64,000 nt of DNA from CAYWRZ01 sp964460845 (lineage in GTDB: Bacteria; Bacteroidota; Bacteroidia; Flavobacteriales_D; UBA2798): contig CAYWRZ010000005.1 in NCBI GenBank assembly GCA_964460845.1, positions 161,265 to 225,264 on the forward strand, read 5' to 3'. Below the pieces are notes generated by a model. That model was not told the DNA's origin, searched no databases, and saw only the letters and a list, made by a program, of their open reading frames with translations. The position numbers and the translations under genes are program-made. Of this stretch, positions 37,051 to 46,652 are shown piece after piece (position 1 is the first letter of the stretch; every line of letters begins with the position of its first letter).

Positions 37051-39414
37051 ATGCTGCGCAGGATCTGGAAAAAATGGAAAAGGTTCATGTACCGTTACCG
37101 GTATGTGTGGATTGCTTTGATGCTGATACTTGGCACCTGGTATTATTTCTGTTTGCCCGATAAATTATTTTCCGACCCTACCTGCACCGTACTGCTCGAC
37201 CGCAAAGGCAATATTCTCGGAGCGAGAATTGCCGACGACGGGCAATGGCGTTTCCCGCATAATGCGCACGTACCCGAAAAATTCAGGAAAGCGATTATTC
37301 AGTTTGAAGATCGCACCTTTTACAGCCATCCGGGGATTAGTCTGCGCGGACTGGGACGGGCGCTGGTACAAAACCTCGGATCGGGACGGGTAGTAAGCGG
37401 TGGCAGCACCCTTACCATGCAGATGGTGAGGATGATGCGAAAAGGAAAATCCCGTAACCTGTACCAAAAGCTGGTCGAGTCGATACTTGCCACGCGTGTA
37501 GAGCTTTCGTACACCAAAGAAGAAATTTTGGCCTTATACGCTTCCAATGCCCCTATGGGCGGCAACGTCGTGGGATTGGATGCAGCAGCCTGGCGTTATT
37601 TCGGCCGTACTCCCGATCAGCTTTCATGGGCCGAAGCCGCCACATTGGCCGTATTGCCCAATGCACCGAGCCTTATTTTCCCGGGGCGTAACCAGCACAG
37701 GCTGTTGGAAAAACGGAACCGACTGCTCGAACGGCTTTACGAGAACGGCGATCTCGATTCGCTGACACTGGTTATTTCCCGGCAGGAACCTTTGCCTTCG
37801 CGTCCGCCCGATTTGCCACAGCTTGCGCCTCATTTGATGGAGCGTATGATCAGAGAAGGGCATAAAGGGAAACGCCTGATCACCACGATCGACAAAAATT
37901 TGCAGGAGCAGGTTATTCAGATTCTGTCGCTGCATCACCGGCGCCTGGCGCAAAACAAAGTCTTCAATGCCGCCTGTCTGGTGGCCGATGTCAATACCGG
38001 AGAGGTGCGGGCTTATGTCGGAAATGTAGAAAATGAAGAGGAGGAACACGGCAGCGCCGTTGATCTGATCAAAGCGCCACGCAGCACGGGCAGCATTCTC
38101 AAGCCTTTACTCTACGCCGGAATGTTGCACGAGGGTGAGATCAGTCCCCGCGCGCTGGTAGCCGATATTCCGACACATATCTCGGGCTATTCTCCGAAAA
38201 ATTACCACAAGCGGTACGACGGTGCCGTACCGGCGCACCGTGCGCTGGCCCGCTCACTTAACGTACCGGCAGTGCGTATGCTTCAGCAATACGGCATTGC
38301 GCGGTTCCATTACCTGTTAAAAAAACTGGGACTTACTACCCTGAGTTTTCCGGCTTCACACTACGGACTTTCGTTGGTATTGGGCGGCGCCGAAGCCAAC
38401 CTATGGGATTTGGCCTCGGTATATGCGGGTATGGCCCGGAGCCTGAACCAGTATCCCGATTTCAACGCAAACGTCAATCAGAAGCTAAGCTGCCTGCCTG
38501 TGGCCGAAAGCGAAGAAGCGGGAATCCCGGTGCTTAATCCCGCCGCTTCCTGGTTTACCTTCGAAGCGATGGTAGAAGTATCGCGACCCGATGCGGAGGC
38601 CAACTGGCAAACCTTTTCGTCTTCTTCCAAAATTGCCTGGAAAACGGGTACCAGCTTCGGGTTCAGAGATGCCTGGGCCATAGGTACCGATCCGCGGTAT
38701 GTGGTAGCGGTATGGGTGGGCAATGCCGACGGAGAAGGGAGACCCGGACTCACGGGTATCGATGCCGCAGCGCCTATACTGTTCGACATCTTCAGCCGTT
38801 TGCCGAAAGGCAGGTGGTTCAATCCGCCTTACGACGAAATGAAGGAAGTAGCCATATGCCCATTGAGCGGACACAGAGCCTCCTCACTTTGTCCACCGGG
38901 TAAAGCGCACATACCCTTGAGCAGCCTGCAAACGCCTGCCTGTCCTTATCACCAGTGGATACACCTTGACCCCACCCGTACATGGCAAGTGGACGGCAAT
39001 TGCGAGCCGGCCGAAAATATTGTGCATGAAAAATGGTTTGTGCTTCCACCTATAATAGAGTTTTACTACAAAGGCAAAAATCCTTCTTACCGGAGTCTGC
39101 CTCCTTTCCGCAGCGATTGTGAACCCGAGCAGCACAGCACACAGATGGAGATCATTTACCCGCGAAAAGGCAGTAAAATATACATCCCGGTCGATTTGGA
39201 CGGCACACGTGGCAAAGCTATTTTTGAAGCCACTCACCGGCATTCTTCGGCGTTGATATACTGGCATATCGACGATACCTACCTGGGACATACCGAAGGC
39301 ATTCACCAAATAGAGCTTGCACCTGCTGCCGGCTCCCATCGCCTTACCCTGATTGACGAAGAGGGCGTTACCGTTTCCCAAACTTTTGAGATCATTGATA
39401 AAATTCAGCCCTGA
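37051..39414 (+). CDS. pbpC: Penicillin-binding protein 1C
   Basis: The 787 aa bifunctional cell wall synthase has an N-terminal membrane anchor (about 14-33). The GT51 transglycosylase contains QFEDRTFYSHPGISLRGLGR and GGSTLTMQMVRMM. The transpeptidase has SxxK in APRSTGSILKPLLYAG, SLN in ARSLNVPAVRML and KTGTS in WKTGTSFGFRDAW. The BiPBP C-terminal domain starts near residue 615 (CPLSGHRASSLCPPGKAH). All key residues are present. No alpha-2-macroglobulin gene, the frequent partner of pbpC in Proteobacteria, is next to it. Confidence 0.95.
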   Translation: MLRRIWKKWKRFMYRYRYVWIALMLILGTWYYFCLPDKLFSDPTCTVLLDRKGNILGARIADDGQWRFPHNAHVPEKFRKAIIQFEDRTFYSHPGISLRGLGRALVQNLGSGRVVSGGSTLTMQMVRMMRKGKSRNLYQKLVESILATRVELSYTKEEILALYASNAPMGGNVVGLDAAAWRYFGRTPDQLSWAEAATLAVLPNAPSLIFPGRNQHRLLEKRNRLLERLYENGDLDSLTLVISRQEPLPSRPPDLPQLAPHLMERMIREGHKGKRLITTIDKNLQEQVIQILSLHHRRLAQNKVFNAACLVADVNTGEVRAYVGNVENEEEEHGSAVDLIKAPRSTGSILKPLLYAGMLHEGEISPRALVADIPTHISGYSPKNYHKRYDGAVPAHRALARSLNVPAVRMLQQYGIARFHYLLKKLGLTTLSFPASHYGLSLVLGGAEANLWDLASVYAGMARSLNQYPDFNANVNQKLSCLPVAESEEAGIPVLNPAASWFTFEAMVEVSRPDAEANWQTFSSSSKIAWKTGTSFGFRDAWAIGTDPRYVVAVWVGNADGEGRPGLTGIDAAAPILFDIFSRLPKGRWFNPPYDEMKEVAICPLSGHRASSLCPPGKAHIPLSSLQTPACPYHQWIHLDPTRTWQVDGNCEPAENIVHEKWFVLPPIIEFYYKGKNPSYRSLPPFRSDCEPEQHSTQMEIIYPRKGSKIYIPVDLDGTRGKAIFEATHRHSSALIYWHIDDTYLGHTEGIHQIELAPAAGSHRLTLIDEEGVTVSQTFEIIDKIQP

Positions 39415-39558
39415 TTGTTTTCTAAAAAAAGGAGAAGAAATAAAAGATTATTTCTTCTTAATTTCATAAGTGTACTTTTATTTACTTTTTGCCGTTTTAC
39501 ACAAAATCCGTACTTTACCCTCACTAGAAAAGTCTCTGCTTTCACTAACGTTTTCTTT

Positions 39559-40596
39559 ATGAAATTTCTTTTTAAAATCGCGTTTTGCGGTCTGGCGCTT
39601 TACACGCCCTATTTAAAGGCACAAGAGCTACATACGCCCGATGAAATTATCGCCATAATGGAAAAATCGGAGCTCAGCTATTCGTTAGAGGAGCTGGAAA
39701 AACCGATTCTACCTAAAGATTACAGCGGGAATCTCAACTACGATTATTTCTATATCGGTATAAATCCGAAATCGGGGAAGCCTTCGCTGATGGAGTATGC
39801 AATCAGTGAGGAAGCGGAAAAAATATTTCTGCAAGCAGAAAAATCTTTTAAAGACGGGGCACTTGGCGAAGCGCGCGCATCGTACAAAAAAGTGCTGGAG
39901 CTAGAACCTGAATATCACCGGGTAATGACTTACCTGGGGCAGACTTACAAAATAGAGAACCAGCTCGATTCGGCCGAATTTTGGTTTAAACGCGCCATTG
40001 ACGGCAACCATATTAACTATATGGCACACTGGTTTTTGGCCGATATTTATGCATTGCAGAACAAGCTTCCCGAAGCAGCCCGGCAGATTACCATTGCCCA
40101 CGTATTGAACCGTAATAATCCTCGAATTAAGACCCAGTTGCTTGACATTTATAAGAAAAATAAAATCAGCTACAATGAATGGACGTTTACACCCCAGGTA
40201 GAGGTCACGTACGAAGGCGAGCAGGAAGTTTCCATAAAATACGCCGACGAATGGGGCGCCTACGCCCTCTACAAAGCCGTATGGAAATACGAACCGGGCT
40301 ACAAAGAAAGCATGGGGGTGGAAGAAGACGAGCTGGATGTTTCTTTTATCGCCGAAAAAGAATGTTTGTTAGGACTTTTGCTGCGCAAAGATTTTGACAA
40401 AAAGGCTAAAAAAGATCCCACCTACAAAACGCTAAAAACGGCTTTCGAAGAAGGTTCAGTTGAACTGTTTATCCTGTATGAAATACTGTTGCCTCAGTAC
40501 CCCAGATTAGCGTTTATTGTCTCGGCACAATCGGTCGAAGCCACTGCCGACTACGTGCTGCGGATAAGAAGCGGAATGAAAACAAAGAAAAAATAG
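39559..40596 (+). CDS. TPR-repeat protein, exported
   Basis: The product of 345 aa from the ATG at 39559 has a signal peptide (residues 1-21, ending LKAQ). The TPR repeats (about 75-180) include AEKSFKDGALGEARASYKKV, LGQTYKIENQLDSAEFWFKRA and LADIYALQNKLPEAARQITI. A C-terminal half without recognised domains follows. The function is unknown; a scaffold in the envelope is plausible. The longer frame from 39415 lacks a signal peptide at its start. The 3' end of the gene carries the terminator stem for the convergent gene. Confidence 0.8.
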   Translation: MKFLFKIAFCGLALYTPYLKAQELHTPDEIIAIMEKSELSYSLEELEKPILPKDYSGNLNYDYFYIGINPKSGKPSLMEYAISEEAEKIFLQAEKSFKDGALGEARASYKKVLELEPEYHRVMTYLGQTYKIENQLDSAEFWFKRAIDGNHINYMAHWFLADIYALQNKLPEAARQITIAHVLNRNNPRIKTQLLDIYKKNKISYNEWTFTPQVEVTYEGEQEVSIKYADEWGAYALYKAVWKYEPGYKESMGVEEDELDVSFIAEKECLLGLLLRKDFDKKAKKDPTYKTLKTAFEEGSVELFILYEILLPQYPRLAFIVSAQSVEATADYVLRIRSGMKTKKK

Positions 40597-40621
40597 CCCC
40601 TGACACAACGCCGGGGCTATT
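40586..40621 (-). terminator. Terminator of the minus-strand T9SS gene, overlapping the convergent TPR gene
   Basis: AATAGCCCC (40592-40600) pairs with GGGGCTATT (40613-40621). The minus strand runs on into TTTTTTC; the plus strand has no T tail. Confidence 0.75.
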
Positions 40622-40642
40622 ACAAAATGTAACTGTAGCCGG

Positions 40643-42007
40643 TTATTTCACCACCAGCTTGCTGTAATTTATTCGTTTTGCATCTTGCAGACAGGCCGTA
40701 TATATGCCTGGCGTCAGCGAGGAAATATCTATCAGATGCTTATCGGAGCCGATAAGCTGTCTGGACAAGACCTCTCTTCCCATCGCATCTATCAGGAAAA
40801 ATCGATTTTGCTGTAGAGACGTTTCTTCGCCCAAAAGCTGAATATTCAGAAAACCTCCGGCCGGGTTGGGAAACAGGGCAAAGCGTTCGCCCGCATCTGC
40901 CAAAATAGCTTCGCGACTCAGCACAATAGGATTGAACTGTTCGGAAGTCCCGTCGTAATCAATCTGCGTAAGCCGGTAATAGGTAAGTACAAAAGGCTCG
41001 TGGTCTTCGAAGCGGTAGTGCTTTAAGGAATTAGAGTTTCCGGCTCCGTCCTGCCGGGCTATTTCCTGCCAGCTCAGGCCATCGTCACTTTTCTCTACCA
41101 CAAATTCGCGGTTATTGGATTCGGAAGCCGTTATCCAGGATATCAGATTAAAAGAAGGTTCGGCAGTACCGTTAAAATCGAGCAGTTCGACCGGTAATGC
41201 GGAGCAGCCAATGCAGGATAAAGACACATCCCATCCGCTTCCCGAAGAGCTTCCGTCTGAAGTAACCCGAAGCGTAAGGCAACCCGAAGTATTACCGCCA
41301 GACGTGTTGATCGTGCCGGGCGAGGTACCTCCCGTGTAGGAGCCAATCAGCGGAGAAGCTACGCTGGGGCCGTCATAAATGTGCATATAATCATACCCGT
41401 TTTCCATGTTAAAGGAGCTAAATGCAGCCTGTATGCAATTACCGCCCGAGGTAGGACAATACCGGTATTTATTGTCGAGGTTATTCCCATAGGTTCCCGA
41501 ACTAAAGGTGGTCGCACAGGAGGAATAGCGTTCTTCCACGCCCGAAGCAATACACACGTTCCCGGTCATGTCGTTCGAACCTGAATTATAGCGGTAAATA
41601 CGCAGGTAATGGGTGGTATTGGGTGAAACGCCAAAAGCGAGTGTTTCGGTAGTACCGGAGCCTCCGTTATCGCGGCAGGCCACTTGTGTAAGACTTCCGC
41701 AAGTTCCGCTGTACACCACAAATCCCACATCGCGATTGGTGGTTACCGTAACCGTTATGCGGTTGGTAAGATCGGAAGTATTAAAGATGTACCAGCCGTC
41801 GCGTACCACACCGGTACAGGCCGAACCGCCCGAATTGACATACCCCGAAGGAATCGAATAAGCAACGTTTACACAGCCGCTGTTTACCGCAATCGGAACA
41901 GCCGTAGCACAACTGTTTGTCTGTGCAAAGAGAGACGGAGAGAGGATCATACTGATTCCGATAGCGAGCAATACCGGGCAACAGCGTGATAGCACGCGTA
42001 ACCGCAT
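40643..42007 (-). CDS. CUB-domain T9SS type A sorting domain protein
   Basis: The product of 454 aa from the ATG at 42007 has a signal peptide (ISMILSPSLFAQ). An N-terminal beta-sandwich domain of PPC type (about 25-155) contains RDGWYIFNTSD and FVVYSGTCGSLTQVACRDN. A CUB domain (about 160-265) contains MENGYDYMHIYDGPSVASPL and a Cys pair. Then come the ELLDFNGTAEPSFNLISWIT linker domain and the sorting domain (FALFPNPAGGFLNIQL, PGIYTACLQDAK). CUB domains bind carbohydrate or protein, so a surface adhesion or polymer-binding role is possible. The frame stays open upstream to 42091, but that would mask the signal peptide. Confidence 0.87.
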   Translation of the reverse strand: MRLRVLSRCCPVLLAIGISMILSPSLFAQTNSCATAVPIAVNSGCVNVAYSIPSGYVNSGGSACTGVVRDGWYIFNTSDLTNRITVTVTTNRDVGFVVYSGTCGSLTQVACRDNGGSGTTETLAFGVSPNTTHYLRIYRYNSGSNDMTGNVCIASGVEERYSSCATTFSSGTYGNNLDNKYRYCPTSGGNCIQAAFSSFNMENGYDYMHIYDGPSVASPLIGSYTGGTSPGTINTSGGNTSGCLTLRVTSDGSSSGSGWDVSLSCIGCSALPVELLDFNGTAEPSFNLISWITASESNNREFVVEKSDDGLSWQEIARQDGAGNSNSLKHYRFEDHEPFVLTYYRLTQIDYDGTSEQFNPIVLSREAILADAGERFALFPNPAGGFLNIQLLGEETSLQQNRFFLIDAMGREVLSRQLIGSDKHLIDISSLTPGIYTACLQDAKRINYSKLVVK

Positions 42008-42264
42008 TGTGAACGACGGAAAAAGTAAAGAAGAAGAATCGGGACTTTTTTCCCGGGATGAAGAGAGGTAGCGTTTTTCCATACAGTGCAAGTAGATAGC
42101 AGTAAGTAATGTGACTATTTGTGAAAAACAAGCTTTTTTTAATATATAAAAGCTGTATATCAGATGCTATTTATGGCGATTTTTTTATAAATGCAATACC
42201 CGGAAGAAAATAATCTTCGTTTTTTATGAAAAATACCTTGAAATAGGGACAGGAAGAACCGGAC

Positions 42265-43527
42265 TTAGGTCTTCTGCTTTTTCTTCCTTGCAGCAGGAAA
42301 TAAGACGTTGTTCAGGATGAGCCGATAGCCCGGAGAATTGGGATGGAGACTCAGATCGGTGGGCGGATCATATACATAATGGCGATAATCTTCGGGATCG
42401 TGCCCGCCGTAAAAGGTCCATTGCCCCTTGCCCAGCGTGCCGTGTATATACTTTACGGTGCCGAGCGACTTACTTTCGCCCATAATGGTCACTCCGGGCT
42501 TTACAAAACGCTTGTTAAAATCGGTGGTTTGCCCCATAAAGCCTTTAATAACCGGAGTATGGTTCTGGCAAAGCATAGAAGGCACTACGTCCCATTTGGC
42601 CGAAAATTCAAACAGCGTAAACACATCCTGACTTTCGGGTATGGTATGCAAACGGCTTCCATCTATACTGGAAAATTCGTACAGCAGTGGATCGAGCGTA
42701 ACGTTAAAATTCTGAAAAGCCAGCGTGCGGCTGAAATCGAGCTTCGACTGCGCAGCCGGATCGATGGGATCGCCGTCGTACATAGGGCCGCAGATATCGG
42801 TCTCTTCGGCTGCCAGGGCTATATCGAAGGTATCGGTACCCGAGCACATGGTAAAGAGGAATCCGCCTCCCAAAATATACTCCTTGATGCGCAGCACTAC
42901 CCCCAGCTTGAGATCAGACACTTTTGCGAAACCCAAACGCCGGGCCATGGCCTCGCTGCTGCGTACCTGCTCCTGGTACCAGGGAGCATTGCGGTACTGG
43001 TTGTAAAACTTACCGTATTGGCCTGTAAAATCTTCGTGGTGTAAGTGCAGCCAATCGTATTTGGGCAATACACCCGAAATGATCAGCGAATCGTAGATAC
43101 GGTCGTACGGAATTTCGGCATAGGTCATAACCAGGGTCACGGCATCGTCCCAGGGCTGATTGGTAGAAGGGGCATACACCGCGATCTTAGGTGCTTTCTC
43201 CAGCTTCACCACTTCCATATTGACCTCCGGATCAGAAATTTCGATACGGATATTATTAGCCCGGGCATCGGCTATCAGCTCGTACGAAACGCCCCGTATC
43301 ACACATTCTTCTTCTATGCTTTTGTAATGGGGAACCATAAAGCTGCCTCCGCGATAGTTGAGCAGCCATTCAACTTCCAAATCGTTCTGTAAAATCCAAA
43401 ATGCGATGCCGTAAGACTTGAGGTGGTTCTTCTGCGCCTCGTCCATCGGAACGAGCAGGTAAGCCGCCTGACTTTGTCCTGCTGCCCAAAGCAGCGAAAG
43501 GGAAAAAAGAAACACTCGTAAACGCAT
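42265..43527 (-). CDS. Exported conserved Bacteroidota protein mislabelled 'asparagine synthetase B'
   Basis: The product of 420 aa from the ATG at 43527 has a signal peptide (residues 1-21, ending GQSQA). It belongs to a well-conserved Bacteroidota family ending NSPGYRLILNNVLFPAARKKKQKT-like. It has neither the Ntn glutaminase (N-terminal Cys) nor the ATP pyrophosphatase motifs of AsnB, so the usual name is not supported. Its middle part, with YDWLHLHHEDFTGQYGKF and GGGFLFTMCSGTDTFDIAL, resembles a class I glutamine-amidotransferase-like fold with a candidate nucleophile Cys. The substrate and location after export are unknown. It follows dnaB by 27 bp but has its own -7 box 3 nt from the ATG. 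Confidence 0.8.
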   Translation of the reverse strand: MRLRVFLFSLSLLWAAGQSQAAYLLVPMDEAQKNHLKSYGIAFWILQNDLEVEWLLNYRGGSFMVPHYKSIEEECVIRGVSYELIADARANNIRIEISDPEVNMEVVKLEKAPKIAVYAPSTNQPWDDAVTLVMTYAEIPYDRIYDSLIISGVLPKYDWLHLHHEDFTGQYGKFYNQYRNAPWYQEQVRSSEAMARRLGFAKVSDLKLGVVLRIKEYILGGGFLFTMCSGTDTFDIALAAEETDICGPMYDGDPIDPAAQSKLDFSRTLAFQNFNVTLDPLLYEFSSIDGSRLHTIPESQDVFTLFEFSAKWDVVPSMLCQNHTPVIKGFMGQTTDFNKRFVKPGVTIMGESKSLGTVKYIHGTLGKGQWTFYGGHDPEDYRHYVYDPPTDLSLHPNSPGYRLILNNVLFPAARKKKQKT

Positions 43528-43530
43528 GGT

Positions 43531-43538
43531 CAAAGCTA
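43531..43538 (-). promoter_or_regulatory. -7 promoter box of the AsnB-like gene, 3 nt from the start codon
   Basis: TAGCTTTG on the minus strand matches TAnnTTTG and is separated from the ATG by ACC only. It lies in the short dnaB to AsnB-like spacer. Confidence 0.5.
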
Positions 43539-43554
43539 TACGGAATGGTTTTAG

Positions 43555-45153
43555 TTAAAACGGATCCTCATCGGGGTTAGTATGAGACGAGGGTTTAAAT
43601 CCATTGCCTATATCTAAATCGTCGTCGTCTTTGATCTCGTTCATCCGCGAACCGATGGTGATGGTGTTGGGTGCTTGTCCGTCGAAAGCGGTATTGGGCA
43701 ACATATTGTTGGCCGCATATTCGTCTTCGAAGCCGAAATTTTCGAGGTTATCAAATTTAGCAAACTGCGGAATAAAACGAAGCCTTACGCTGTCGAGCGA
43801 ACCGTTACGGTGCTTGGCCACGATAATTTCGCCCACACCAAGCAGCGACTGCCCTTTTTCGTCTTCGGTAATATTGTAGTATTCGGGCCGATAAATAAAC
43901 GATACGATATCGGCATCCTGTTCGATAGCGCCCGATTCGCGCAGGTCGGAGAGCATGGGACGCTTGTCGCCGCCACGGGTTTCGACCGAACGGCTAAGCT
44001 GCGAAAGCGCAATTACCGGCACGTCGAGCTCTTTAGCGATGCTTTTGATAGATCGTGAAATGGTGCTGATTTCCTGTTCGCGGTTGCCTTTTCCTTCTCC
44101 ACCGGCGGTCATGAGCTGCAGGTAGTCGATGATGATGAGCTTTACCCCGTGCTGTCCGACCAGCCTGCGGCATTTGGCACGCAGCTCAAACACGGAAAGT
44201 GCAGGCGTATCGTCGATAAAAATAGGCGCTTCGGTAAGGCGTTTGATGCGAGTATGCAACTGCTGCAGTTCGTGATCGGCGAGGTTCCCTTTGCGCAGCT
44301 TATCGGCGGGCAGCTCGGCCTCGCTGGCGATAAGACGGTTTACCAACTGCAGGGCCGACATTTCGAGCGAAAACAAGGCCACCGGCTGGTTGAACATCAC
44401 CGATGCGTTACGCGCCATGCTAAGTACGAAAGCCGTTTTACCCATACCCGGGCGGGCGGCTATCACGATCATATCCGAACGCTGCCAGCCCGAAGTAAGG
44501 CGGTCGAGCTCGGTAAAACCCGTAGGCACACCGCTTATACCGTCGGTATGCGTTTTGGCTTTTTCAATTTCGTCGATCGCTTGCAGGATCAGCTTGTCCA
44601 TCGACTCGTAGTCTTTCCGAATATTGCCCTGCGTTACTTTAAACAGCTCGCTTTCGGTACGATCCATCAGGTCGAACACGTCTGAAGTTTCTTCAAAGGC
44701 ATCGCGCAACGTTTCGTGCGAAATACGAATCAGCTCGCGCATGATGTGCTTCTGCGAAATGATACGGGCGTGGTATTCGACGTTGGCAGCCGAAGCCACA
44801 CGGTTGGTCAGTTGGCTGATGTAATAAGGTCCACCTACCACATCGAGCTCACCTTTCTGACGCAGACGCGCGGTCACCGTAAGAATATCGACCGGCTGCG
44901 ATTGCTGAAACAGTTCCTGTATGGCGGCAAAAATACGCTGGTGCGCATCTTTGTAAAAACTTTCGGGCTTGAGAATATCAATGGCATCGTTGACCGCATT
45001 TTTTTCGAGCATCATCGCGCCTAATACCGCTTCTTCCAAATCGGGAGCCTGGGGCTGCAGCTTGCCTCCTTCTATCATAAAGGGGGCGGTTTTATTGGTC
45101 GTAAAACGTGTAGGACGCCTACCTTCGGCCTGTTTTTCTTTTTGCTCTTCCAT
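43555..45153 (-). CDS. dnaB: Replicative DNA helicase
   Basis: The 532 aa hexameric helicase has the N-terminal DnaB domain (PQAPDLEEAVLGAMMLEKNA), a linker and the RecA-like C-terminal domain. Key motifs are Walker A (AARPGMGKTAF), VALFSLEMSALQL, Walker B (LIIIDYLQLM), VIALSQLSRSVETR and RESGAIEQDADI. A charged tail of about 60 residues follows the domain. No intein interrupts it. The -7 promoter box lies 4 nt from the ATG. Confidence 0.96.
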   Translation of the reverse strand: MEEQKEKQAEGRRPTRFTTNKTAPFMIEGGKLQPQAPDLEEAVLGAMMLEKNAVNDAIDILKPESFYKDAHQRIFAAIQELFQQSQPVDILTVTARLRQKGELDVVGGPYYISQLTNRVASAANVEYHARIISQKHIMRELIRISHETLRDAFEETSDVFDLMDRTESELFKVTQGNIRKDYESMDKLILQAIDEIEKAKTHTDGISGVPTGFTELDRLTSGWQRSDMIVIAARPGMGKTAFVLSMARNASVMFNQPVALFSLEMSALQLVNRLIASEAELPADKLRKGNLADHELQQLHTRIKRLTEAPIFIDDTPALSVFELRAKCRRLVGQHGVKLIIIDYLQLMTAGGEGKGNREQEISTISRSIKSIAKELDVPVIALSQLSRSVETRGGDKRPMLSDLRESGAIEQDADIVSFIYRPEYYNITEDEKGQSLLGVGEIIVAKHRNGSLDSVRLRFIPQFAKFDNLENFGFEDEYAANNMLPNTAFDGQAPNTITIGSRMNEIKDDDDLDIGNGFKPSSHTNPDEDPF

Positions 45154-45157
45154 GCTT

Positions 45158-45165
45158 CAAAAGTA
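45158..45165 (-). promoter_or_regulatory. -7 promoter box of dnaB, 4 nt from the start codon
   Basis: TACTTTTG on the minus strand, then AAGC, then ATG. A transcript from it would be leaderless or nearly so. Confidence 0.55.
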
Positions 45166-45293
45166 TCTCACCGCTGCGCTGTACCGTGTTGGTAAGTTTT
45201 TTCATTGTGAAAAGTTATGAAGTGCTTTTCAACAATTATTAATTTAAAGTTACGAAGATACGTGCAATTCGTTTACCTTTAGAAGAGGTATTT

Positions 45294-46598
45294 ATGAACG
45301 CCCGTATATTTACAGCGATGGGACTGATTGGGCTTGCTGCGCTGGGAGCCTGTCGGAAAGAGAAAGACACTGATCCGCCCGTGATCACGGTTTCGGCTCC
45401 GAGCGAAGGTACTGTTTATCAAGTGCCCGCCACTATTCCCGTACAGGCGGGGATAAGCGACGAAAAAAAGCTGGAATCGGTAAGGGTGCAGCTTGTCGAT
45501 GAAAACCAATATCCGCTTGCCGAAACGGATGTATCCGCCTCACTTGCCAATCCTTTCGACCTTTCCACATGGCTTGAAGCAGACGATATTCATCTCGAAA
45601 CGGGCACTTATTACGTACGGGTAAGCGCTTCGGACGGTGTGAATACCAGCAGCCGGTATATCGGTATAAAATTGCTGGCTGTACCTAAAGTGCTCGAAAA
45701 AGTGCTGCTGGTGACTACCCCCTCGCCCATGCAGGTACAGGTTTCGGAAGCCGGTGCCACCGGCTTGCAGCCTTATTTTTCGCTGCCCTCCGATTATCAG
45801 GGATTCAGCGTTTCGTCGTACCACCGGCATATCGCCATAGCCGGAAGCTACCTGAGCGATCTGGTCGTGACCGAGGCCGCTACTTTTGCGCAGGCTTACC
45901 GCATTCCTTCTTTTCCATCGACCGGATACCCCTATTTTTTGCAGGCACGTTACGATCCCGAGCGCAAGCTTTTGCTCACGGCGTTCAGCACGGGGCAGGT
46001 CAGGGCTTACGACCGTCGCGGGTTTCCAGCGGTTTCGGTCAACCTGCGGCAGAACCATATCGCCCTGTATAGTTTTTTGTACGGCGATAAGCTGATTACG
46101 GCACAGCGCGAGGTCAATACCGGACAACGCAAGCTGGCCCTGCATTTTACAGCTACCAACACCCTCATTTCGGAACAAAATGTAAACTTCGATGTAGCGG
46201 CGATTGAAAAACGCGTGTCTGACGGACAGGTTTTTATTTTTCTCAATGAAGGTTCGCAGGGCAAAGTCAGGCTCTACGATCAGGCACTTCAGACGTATTA
46301 CGAGCCTATGGCTTTACCGGCCGGGCGCATACTGGCCGTGGTAAAATCGGATCAGAGCGGCGAACGTTTTTACATCGCCCACGAAACGGGCATCTACCGC
46401 TACAGCTTTTCTCCGATGCACCTTGTCGCTATCGCCTCGGGTGTAGAGGCGCAAGACTTAGCCTTCGATACGCTTTCGGGCACGCTCTATGCGGCTTCGG
46501 GCAATTCTCTGTTTCGTTACAGCGACAACGGAATCTTGCTGCAAACCTGGGTAGCGACCGATAGTATAAAAGCGGTGGATCTGCTTTACAACAAATGA
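45294..46598 (+). CDS. Lipoprotein with Ig-like and propeller-like regions, unknown function
   Basis: The 434 aa product has a lipoprotein signal (LIGLAALGACRKE, Cys at about 20). An Ig/Bacteroidota 'DPPVITVSAPSEG' domain covers about residues 27-125, and the following 300 residues have WD/propeller-like beta repeats (RYDPERKLLLTAFSTGQVRAYD, LFRYSDNGILLQTW). It is likely surface or periplasmic. No enzyme motif is seen. TACCTTTA, 15 nt before the ATG, is a near-consensus -7 box. The next gene may be co-transcribed, 54 bp on. Confidence 0.78.
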   Translation: MNARIFTAMGLIGLAALGACRKEKDTDPPVITVSAPSEGTVYQVPATIPVQAGISDEKKLESVRVQLVDENQYPLAETDVSASLANPFDLSTWLEADDIHLETGTYYVRVSASDGVNTSSRYIGIKLLAVPKVLEKVLLVTTPSPMQVQVSEAGATGLQPYFSLPSDYQGFSVSSYHRHIAIAGSYLSDLVVTEAATFAQAYRIPSFPSTGYPYFLQARYDPERKLLLTAFSTGQVRAYDRRGFPAVSVNLRQNHIALYSFLYGDKLITAQREVNTGQRKLALHFTATNTLISEQNVNFDVAAIEKRVSDGQVFIFLNEGSQGKVRLYDQALQTYYEPMALPAGRILAVVKSDQSGERFYIAHETGIYRYSFSPMHLVAIASGVEAQDLAFDTLSGTLYAASGNSLFRYSDNGILLQTWVATDSIKAVDLLYNK

Positions 46599-46652
46599 AA
46601 AGCGGCGAAGCAAATCGGATAAATCGTTATATTCGTATTCATTCATGCGGTT

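Noticed and set aside
42265..43527. Assignment as a genuine asparagine synthetase (asnB)
   Set aside because: There is no N-terminal Cys glutaminase and no ATP-pyrophosphatase motif, and a signal peptide is present.
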